Source: Hormiphora californensis
Lineage: Eukaryota > Ctenophora > Tentaculata > Cydippida > Pleurobrachiidae
NCBI GenBank assembly: GCA_020137815.1
Contig: CM035350.1
Location: 3,852,418 to 3,916,417, forward strand
Direction: 5' to 3'
DNA: 64,000 nt
In this document: piece by piece, positions 57,140-64,000 of the stretch
How the letters are laid out: every line of letters begins with the position of its first letter
Position numbering within the stretch: position 1 is the stretch's first letter
Program-made: the position numbers and the translations under genes
Notes under the pieces: model-generated
Database searches by the model: none
What the model was told of the DNA's origin: nothing
The model's input: only the letters and a program-made list of their open reading frames with translations

Positions 57140-58333
57140 CTATGCCTCGACAGGTTCTGCTTTCACTTTTTTCTTCTTTTTCTTCTTCTCAACAGCAGGT
57201 GTGACTGGCTCTTCAGTAGCTTCGACCTCCTCCTCCTTGATCTTCTTTTTCTTCTTCTTCTTCTTCTCACCGTTCTCGCCATTCAAGGGCTTGTTCTGCG
57301 GGGCAAATAATGAGGGTTAGAAACACTGTACATGATATGGAGAGTATGAACCATGGAAAGGGGGTTCAGGGATTTAGGTAGAAAATAAGAATTTGGTACT
57401 TGCCTCATCAGCCACAGCATCTCCATTGGTAGTAGAACTAATTTCCTCGATTTTAGGCTTCTTTTCAACCTTCTCCTCCTCCTTGGCTTCCCTTTTCCTC
57501 TTGCTACCCAACTGGGCATCAGTATCAGGGTTATAATTCTGTACTATTCCCGCACTCTCGAACCCTTTGTACTTGCTCTTACCAAAGCTACCGCCACTAC
57601 TCTGCCGCTTATTCTGCTGGTTTTCCAGCTGCTTCAGCCTGAGTTCTACCTTCCCTCTGTTAGCAAAGGCCAACTCAGTGCTGCTCTCTCCCTCACCCAG
57701 GGCATCGTAACGGATTGCCAGGGACGCCTTGGCTGCCAACATTCTGGATATTTTACCCTTGTACTTGGGCTGGGACTGGCCGATCAGAGAGGCGTGGTAA
57801 ATTAGACCATATTTGGGAGTATCATGCTTCGTCTTGAGGGCCCTGTGGAGAACAAGTGGTTAAAAGTTTCAGTGTCACAAATACTATGTGTCACAAATAC
57901 TATGATATTATAGCCCTACACAACTTATCGTAATTACCTAAAGAGCGCTTTCTCAGCACCAAGAATCTGGACAGTAGAAGAGGGATACTTGGCCAAGTTA
58001 ATTAGAGATCCAGCGTGAGCAATCAGTCGGGCACCCACCAACTCCCCCACCAGGATTGTGAGATTTGGGGCAATAGCGTTCATCCTATTCTTCAGGTACT
58101 CGTAGAGTTGTGCCCGGTAATCCGAGATGGTGGTTATCTGTGTACAGAGATGTTGAATGTTCATGATATCTTCCTCACTTATCTCAGTTCCCATAGAGAT
58201 CTCACTGTTCTTCTTGATGTCTTCCTCTACATCCTCCGTTACCAGTTCGGAGAAATCACGTGATACTGCGTTCGTCCTGAGAAGGGGGTGGTGTGAGCAT
58301 CAGGGCCCGGGAGGGGGGAGTAGTTTGTGAGGT

Positions 58334-58410
<77 letters not shown>

Positions 58411-59764
58411 TTGAAGATAGAATGTTCTTCAACAGAAAGACATGACCTACCTCTCCCCAAGAAGGCTGACAACTTTAGCGAACACCAGATTATCAGGGAT
58501 AATCTTTCCCAGTTCGGGGAAATGCCATCCGTACCACTCCCGGCACCTCATAATGTAGTTGTTCAACTCCTTGTCTATATCATCCAACAGTGCTGAGAGG
58601 GAGATATTCAAGTTTTAGCAACATTTTGATTGGGATCTACAAGGAAAATTCAGAGAATTCGAGTTAGGGCTAGGTGTGTAATTAGGTTTATTTAGGAAGA
58701 TGGTTCGAGTGTAAAACTAGGGAAAAATGGGGCAGCTGGTGTGATCAAGTTTCACCACACAGCGGGGGGGGGGGGGGGGGTGGTGGTGTGTCAAGGCGGG
58801 GGTATTTCGCGCGCTCTCTCATGTGTACCAATTTAACACGAGAGACAGCACCGCGCGCTACGTCTATCACAGGGAACAAAGTGTGACATTGGGACATGGT
58901 TTACACACAGTGACTACTTTCGAGCAGGTTATGGCTGAGAGGCCGCACTCACATACCAACAGTGACATTAAACAAGAACATTACAGTAACTAGGTCTACA
59001 CAGCCCCCCTCAACACTTACAGATGGCCTGGATTATCATGGTGTCAACTTTATCAGGACTGAACTTCAGTTTGTATCGGGAGAGAGAGTGGGCAAGACCG
59101 AGAGACATGAGTCCCATGTTTTCCTCGGTGACACCCAGTAGGGATGGGGCCTGCTGTTTTAGTCCTCGGTACAGTTCAGAGATGGCGGTGTTAGTGACAC
59201 AGGGTAGGTCCAGGGAATCCTAATGGTGAATAATGTTAGATGTCATGTGACTGTGTTAAAATTAAAAAGGGAAATTCGGGGGCACCAATTCGTAACAAAG
59301 GGAATTTAGATGCATGCAAGAGAATTAAGAAATGATAAAAATACTCCCTTTTGAGTCTCGCGGCATATTCCGAACCATGAATATGCCGCGAGACTCTAAC
59401 CGATCTCCTTATCACTCCGCAGCAGGCAACGCAAAGCTGTCACCTCAAAAATGCACCCTCAAATTACCTTGATGGCCTTTCCTAGTGCGGCATCGGCCAC
59501 AGCAATCTCCTCCTGTATACCAGCATCAATAACAACCTTCTTCAAGAATTTCTTGAGTCCCTTTCCAATTTTACCTAGACACAACAGACACTAGTTTAGT
59601 GTGAGTGAGTCTGTGTGAAAGGAGTGCTGCCCTGTGTCTGTCTCAGCTAGTGCTAACACGCTACTCAGTGTAACACCGAGCGAAACAAGTATAGCAACTA
59701 CATCACCGACATCACTTGTGATAGGGCAGTGTGTGACGTTGAAATGATATGAGAGAGGGAGAGG

Positions 59765-59804
<40 letters not shown>

Positions 59805-60557
59805 TAGAGAGAGAGTGAGAGAGAGTGAGAAAAAGATAGAGAGAGAGGAGAGAGAGAGAGAGAGAAAAAGATAGATAGAGGTAGAGAGAGATATATGGAG
59901 ACTGGAGAGAGAGGGAGAGAGAAAAAATAGAGAGATAGAGAGAAAGAAAGGGATGTAGGGAGAAAGATAAAAGGATAGAAGTAAACAAAAAGAGAGATAT
60001 TGATGGAGAAAGAGCGAGAGGAAGAAAAGATATGGTATGGTTCGGGGTACCTTCAATGAATCCAGTTGCAGCTGCCAGTGCCTCAGTATTATCCTTGAAC
60101 TTCTTAAATGCTTTCAACTTTACAACCTGGGAGAGGGGAGGAATTGCTTATAGCTATCTCAATGGAAGAAACGTAATCAAGTAATATCCCTAAACGAAAT
60201 ACAAATGGTGAGCTATGGAATTACCTTGCTAGCACCCTCAGCAGTTTCAAAATCCTTGTATAAATCATCGGACTTAGTTAATTTCTTCTCGTCCAACACC
60301 TGAAAGGAATTTTAAATTGTTAGATCATGGACTGGGTCACATGTCAACCAACTAACGAAAACTTTTAGTCTACCGTTATAGTAACTACGAATCCGCTTCT
60401 GTCGAGTACAGATAATTTAGAATCACCTTGGAAAACTGTTGTTCTTTTGAAATTCGGAAGATCTAAAATTCTGAAAAATGCTTAAAATTCATGAACAATA
60501 GAAGAAACATACCTTGAACAGGGAGAGTCCTGCGGGTGTCTCGAACAGCACTAACAT
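57140..60557 (-). CDS. NOP58: Nucleolar protein NOP58 (box C/D snoRNP core)
   Basis: NOP58 is a core protein of box C/D snoRNPs, which guide 2'-O-methylation of rRNA. Nine exons, all phases consistent, 1578 nt, 525 residues: 60557-60513 ([15 protein letters not shown]), 60299-60225, 60126-60051, 59574-59468, 59219-59021, 58592-58451, 58276-57938, 57842-57404, 57295-57140. NOP5NT ([19 protein letters not shown]), coiled-coil region ([16 protein letters not shown]), Nop domain ([52 protein letters not shown]) and a Lys-rich KKE-type tail are present; total length equals the family norm. The last intron uses a GC donor (GAG|gcaagt). The intron before exon 58276 carries (GA)n. Confidence 0.97.
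58337..58408. repeat. GA microsatellite in NOP58 intron
   Basis: (GA)n, pure; on the gene strand it is (TC)n and sits just upstream of the acceptor of exon 58276-57938, where it may act as a long pyrimidine tract. Confidence 0.9.
59353..59396. repeat. Perfect 18-bp hairpin in NOP58 intron
   Basis: GAGTCTCGCGGCATATTC, an 8-base loop, and the exact complement. No C/D or H/ACA box seen around it. Confidence 0.7.
59750..60030. repeat. GA-rich low-complexity tract in NOP58 intron
   Basis: Degenerate GAGA and AGATAGAG repeats between exons 60126-60051 and 59574-59468. Ser/Leu-rich frames on the minus strand are spurious. Confidence 0.85.
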
Positions 60558-60844
60558 GTCTGCTACATTGGAAGTTGGGTTAATAATTGGATTGAGCTTC
60601 TTCAATGCTCTTCAAGGGTACGATTAAGCTTGGTCAGGCTTCAGTGACAAGAGTAATGGACACGCCAGGGCGCGACAAAAACCAGACTGCCCGCTGCGTC
60701 ACAGCTGATTAGTAGGTAAAGAGACTTTAAAGAATCAGCTGTAGCCACGCAACCTAAAACGTTGAATGAACCTGACGGTATAACCGAGCCACCCTAATTC
60801 ACTACCGAAGTCATCGGGCACCGGCACGACACGACAGGGCGCGA

Positions 60845-61105
60845 TTATAATCTGGGTGTTTACAGGTGAGAGCTGCCAAAAAAGTACACCTAAAACAACT
60901 TAGACCGACTTTTTTCAAACGGTTATAGCCGTGCAACCACATGGCCACAGGCCAATTTGAGTAAACTAAACGGTATCTGATAGAGAAACGATAGCCCTAA
61001 CCCCAAACAAAACCCTAACAACAGCCCTAACCCGTCTCAACCGCCAAAATCGATGAATTGTTAGCAATGGAACTATGGAAGGCACCCAGATTTTAACGTT
61101 TTCCA
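60845..61105. mobile_element. MITE with telomere-like interior, copy 2
   Basis: CGATTATAATCTGGGTGTTTAC at the left and CACCCAGATTTTAACG at the right, with GAGCTGCCAAAAAAGT and a CCCTAA-type tract (about 60990-61035) inside. Same family as 49715-50105. Confidence 0.6.
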
Positions 61106-61521
61106 ACACGACACATCGGGCACCGGCGAAAACACGAACGGCGCGTAAAAAAGTTCTTGATCTGAAATTTTGAAATTTATTCTCATCCTGTGACGCGCGT
61201 ATGTTGCGGCGCAGAATTTTAATTTTACTGCGTAATACATTCTTTTTACAAAATGCAGCGTAGATATTTTTCTAAATTTCCTCCCTATTTAATCCTGAAC
61301 AAGATCTCATCATTGATATTTAACCAATCCATTCTTCCACAACCGTGATCTGCCCGCTGTATGTTTCCCCTTCACTGTTGTACAGTAGGGCGTGTATGTG
61401 TGAGAGAGAAAGTGAGATTAGCAGCCAGAGAAGATATTAAAAATCTTGTTCCGATATGTGATGCTGCAATAGCTAAGGGCAATGTTCAGGATATAGAGCG
61501 AGGAAATGTAGTTAAATTGTC

Positions 61522-61594
61522 GGCGGGGTAGCTCAAAAGGTAGAGCAATGGACGCGAAACCCAGAGGTTGTCGGTTCGAGCCCGGCCCTCGCCA
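61522..61594 (+). pseudogene. tRNA-like sequence, SINE copy 1
   Basis: 73 nt with a full acceptor stem (GGCGGGG with CCTCGCC, one G-T), D stem GCTC/GAGC, T arm GTCGG-TTCGAGC-CCGGC, A-box TAGCTCAAAAGG and B-box GGTTCGAGCCC. The anticodon stem has two mismatches and position 33 is G instead of T (loop CGCGAAA), so it is unlikely to act as a tRNA. Confidence 0.65.
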
Positions 61595-61853
61595 GATATT
61601 TTTCTAAATTTCCTCCCTATTTAATCCTGAACAAGATCTCATCATTGATATTTAACCAATCCATTCTTCCACAACCGTGATCTGCCCGCTGTATGTTTCC
61701 CCTTCACTGTTGTACAGTAGGGCGTGTATGTGTGAGAGAGAAAGTGAGATTAGCAGCCAGAGAAGATATTAAAAATCTTGTTCCGATATGTGATGCTGCA
61801 ATAGCTAAGGGCAATGTTCAGGATATAGAGCGAGGAAATGTAGTTAAATTGTC

Positions 61854-61926
61854 GGCGGGGTAGCTCAAAAGGTAGAGCAATGGACGCGAAACCCAGAGGT
61901 TGTCGGTTCGAGCCCGGCCCTCGCCA
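61854..61926 (+). pseudogene. tRNA-like sequence, SINE copy 2
   Basis: Identical to the sequence at 61522, including the G at position 33 of the anticodon loop. Confidence 0.65.
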
Positions 61927-62185
61927 GATATTTTTCTAAATTTCCTCCCTATTTAATCCTGAACAAGATCTCATCATTGATATTTAACCAATCCATTCTT
62001 CCACAACCGTGATCTGCCCGCTGTATGTTTCCCCTTCACTGTTGTACAGTAGGGCGTGTATGTGTGAGAGAGAAAGTGAGATTAGCAGCCAGAGAAGATA
62101 TTAAAAATCTTGTTCCGATATGTGATGCTGCAATAGCTAAGGGCAATGTTCAGGATATAGAGCGAGGAAATGTAGTTAAATTGTC

Positions 62186-62258
62186 GGCGGGGTAGCTCAA
62201 AAGGTAGAGCAATGGACGCGAAACCCAGAGGTTGTCGGTTCGAGCCCGGCCCTCGCCA
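62186..62258 (+). pseudogene. tRNA-like sequence, SINE copy 3
   Basis: Identical to the sequences at 61522 and 61854. Confidence 0.65.
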
Positions 62259-62318
62259 GATATTTTTCTAAATTTCCTCCCTATTTAATCCTGAACAAGA
62301 TCTCATCATTGATAGATA

Positions 62319-62793
62319 AATAAAGGTTCTGAAAAATGTAAATGTTTTGAAAGTCAGTTTTTGTTCCTTTTTTAATTTTTTTCTCTCTTTTTTAATTTTT
62401 TTCTCTCTTTTTCAAACTTTCCTCCGTAACATTTATGTTTTTAGTATGTGTTGTAGTCTGTAGACTCTCTCATAGAGTGTATGTCCACACCACGGACCAC
62501 ACATTTGACCTGTGTTGCTGGGAAATGTTAAAACGCGTTTAGAGTATCCGTACTTACGGCTGGGGTGGGGCAAAGCCTTTGCCGCAAAGGTAGGGTCAGG
62601 CCTCGGGGCTGGGGTTCGGGATGTACTAGTACTGTAACTGTAGTGAGGGATTGAGATGAGCTAATAGCTATCAGATAATCTTTGAGTTTGAACCAAAACG
62701 CGTAACAGAATTTTTATTGAAATTTGGGTAGAACTTGAGAATAGAAGTAATACCTCCTTCCTCCTTTTCTTATTTCTTCCGAATCTGTTTTAG
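62319..62793 (+). other. Upstream region of the dehydrogenase gene
   Basis: No further gene seen. A T-rich stretch (62355-62410) and a pyrimidine tract ending TCTGTTTTAG directly at the start codon are present. Confidence 0.5.
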
Positions 62794-63531
62794 ATGGCAA
62801 ACAAATTACCGCTCGCAAAGCACCTCATCAGGTCGGTACTTGTCACGGGTACCAACCGAGGAATTGGGTTGGAGCTGGTGCGGCATTTCGCGAAGGAACG
62901 CCGTGCTGGGCAGGACATAAAAATTATCTCCTGCTCTCGAACAATTAGTCCGGAACTCGAGGAGCTCCTTGAAGATGTTTATCATTTTGAGTTGGAACTA
63001 ACTCGACCAGCTGATGTGGCCTCCGTAGCGGGTGTTGCTGCTAACATATTGGAGGACAGGGGGCTTAACGTTCTTATCAACAGTGCCGGAATTCTGAGAA
63101 TGGGCCAGGGAGTAACGGGGTGCTCTCACGAGGAATTAAAGGAGGTCCTGGACACAAACCTGATCGGGGTCCATTCTATGACATCCGCATTTCATCCACT
63201 GTTAAAGCAAGCTGCCCCCTCGGCTGGGGTGTTTAACATATCAGCTGAAATTGCGAGTATTGCTGGAACTAACATTGCTAATAAAACAGCATATCGAATC
63301 AGTAAAGCGGCGCTGAACATGCTCACAAAGATCACAGCGGCCGAGTTTAGGAGGGATAAGATCATGGCCCTGGCAATCCATCCGGGATGGGTTCAGACGG
63401 ATTTGGGGGGACCTAAAGCTCCCCTTACCCCTGAGCAGTGTGTACAAGATTTAGTGGAATGTATTGAAAACTGTGGTAGAAAGGACAGTGGGAAGTTTGT
63501 TAAGAAAGGACTCGTTGAGATACCGTACTAA
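62794..63531 (+). CDS. Short-chain dehydrogenase/reductase, sniffer/C-factor type
   Basis: 245 residues, one coding exon. Classical SDR motifs: NAD(P)-binding TGTNRGIG (residues about 19-26), NSAG (about 94), active-site Ser in FNISAEIASI, catalytic YRISK (Tyr-x3-Lys, about 167-171) and HPGWVQTDLGG after it. The pattern and length match the C-factor/sniffer carbonyl-reductase group; substrate unknown. No signal or membrane segment; cytosolic. The ATG abuts an acceptor (CTTCCGAATCTGTTTTAG). The next gene starts 226 bp downstream, same strand. Confidence 0.92.
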   Translation: MANKLPLAKHLIRSVLVTGTNRGIGLELVRHFAKERRAGQDIKIISCSRTISPELEELLEDVYHFELELTRPADVASVAGVAANILEDRGLNVLINSAGILRMGQGVTGCSHEELKEVLDTNLIGVHSMTSAFHPLLKQAAPSAGVFNISAEIASIAGTNIANKTAYRISKAALNMLTKITAAEFRRDKIMALAIHPGWVQTDLGGPKAPLTPEQCVQDLVECIENCGRKDSGKFVKKGLVEIPY

Positions 63532-63756
63532 ATAAGAAAAGGGGGTGGCGAATTGTGAGCTGAGTGACCCAGTTCACAACTATTAACAATCTCCCGGCCT
63601 GGTATATGCTGGATTAAACCAATTTTAGAGACCCTCTGTATGTGTAAATGTGTTTTACTGTTTTGTGGTTTATTTTCAGTACACAGTTATCGTTTTCAAT
63701 AATTTCTGTGCCCACTTTATTCGTCCCCCTCTCTCCATCTCCCTCTCTAGGTGATT

Positions 63757-64000
63757 ATGTCGGCGGCTGCATTATACAGCAAGATCGGAATTGTACCAGC
63801 TGAACCCGTGGTTCCAACGGACAAACAAAGTAGAAAGCGGGCCAAAAAGTCCACAACTCAGCCTTCAAAAAAGAAGAAAGGTATCCAAAAGAAAATCAAA
63901 TCTCATACAGACAAGGAAAACGGCTCTACCAACAAACCTATCGTAGCACCTGCTGAAGAATCTAAAACTGATAAAACAACAGCAGAGAACTCGCTCCCCG
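63757..64000 (+). CDS. Lys-rich protein, N-terminus only
   Basis: Starts MSAAALYSKIGIVPAEPVVP, then a basic stretch (SRKRAKKSTTQPSKKKKG, IQKKIKSHTDKENGSTN) and runs off the window. The basic tracts suggest nuclear or nucleolar localisation. I do not recognise the family. The ATG is six bases after a strong acceptor (CTCTCCATCTCCCTCTCTAG). Confidence 0.7.
   Translation, partial: MSAAALYSKIGIVPAEPVVPTDKQSRKRAKKSTTQPSKKKKGIQKKIKSHTDKENGSTNKPIVAPAEESKTDKTTAENSLP

Larger units (their letters stand above)
61262..62318 (+). mobile_element. Three exact tandem copies of a tRNA-headed SINE
   Basis: Period 332 bp. Each unit has a body (TTTCTAAATTTCCTCCCTAT, CTGCCCGCTGTATGTTTCC, CTGTTGTACAGTAGGGCG) followed by a tRNA-like sequence; a partial fourth body closes the array at about 62315. 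The copies look identical, so the amplification is very recent or was corrected by conversion (or is an assembly repeat). Confidence 0.85.

Noticed and set aside
61522-62258. Three functional tRNA genes
   Set aside because: The anticodon stem has mismatches, position 33 is G, and each copy is part of a repeated SINE body.

Overview
This is nuclear DNA of an animal. The window carries spliced genes with GT-AG introns for a Golgi reassembly-stacking protein (GORASP/GRASP55-65), a Polycomb-group RING finger protein (PCGF), a FAM120-like protein, a two-pore-domain potassium channel, NOP58 and EBP2, set among many transposons and satellites. The protein divergence would suit an early-branching metazoan such as a sponge, but I cannot name the phylum from sequence alone. 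Exon models below were built by hand from splice signals. For GORASP, PCGF, NOP58 and the three Argonaute genes the splice phases agree and the summed coding length is a multiple of three.

Layout. 1-4058: homopolymer-rich, poor-looking sequence with no gene. 4059-27388 (minus): GORASP, seven coding exons over more than 23 kb, with its 3' end running into the poor region. Its introns hold (i) three tandem plus-strand genes for short Argonautes that have only the L2, MID and PIWI regions (5972-7817, 10237-12078, 14801-17245), separated by TGTC microsatellites; (ii) a secreted, sushi-type gene fragment (20221-21079); and (iii) a ~4.2-kb, 45-bp minisatellite (22634-26795) whose unit is a copy of the 3' splice site of the next GORASP exon. 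27.4-46.5 kb: a segmental duplication carrying three copies of a GNAT acetyltransferase and a second, 5'-truncated copy of the PCGF 3' half, with transposons inserted differently in the two arms. 43889-48046 (minus): the complete PCGF gene, whose N-terminal Cys/His module resembles the zinc-binding region of RAG1. 48.1-51.4 kb: LINE and MITE remnants. 51.4-56.4 kb (plus): EBP2, K2P channel and FAM120-like genes closely spaced head to tail. 57140-60557 (minus): complete nine-exon NOP58. 60.8-62.3 kb: a MITE and three exact tandem copies of a tRNA-headed SINE. 62794-64000 (plus): a short-chain dehydrogenase and the start of a Lys-rich protein.

Most notable points. (1) An array of PAZ-less Argonautes that keep the 5'-phosphate-binding residues but have lost three of four slicer residues, nested antisense in an intron. 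(2) A minisatellite that has amplified a functional splice acceptor about 90 times. (3) A PCGF with a RAG1-like N-terminus. (4) Pyrimidine-rich 3' splice sites 0-6 nt before every plus-strand start codon in 51-64 kb, with gaps of about 230 bp between some genes, suggesting spliced-leader trans-splicing and operons.
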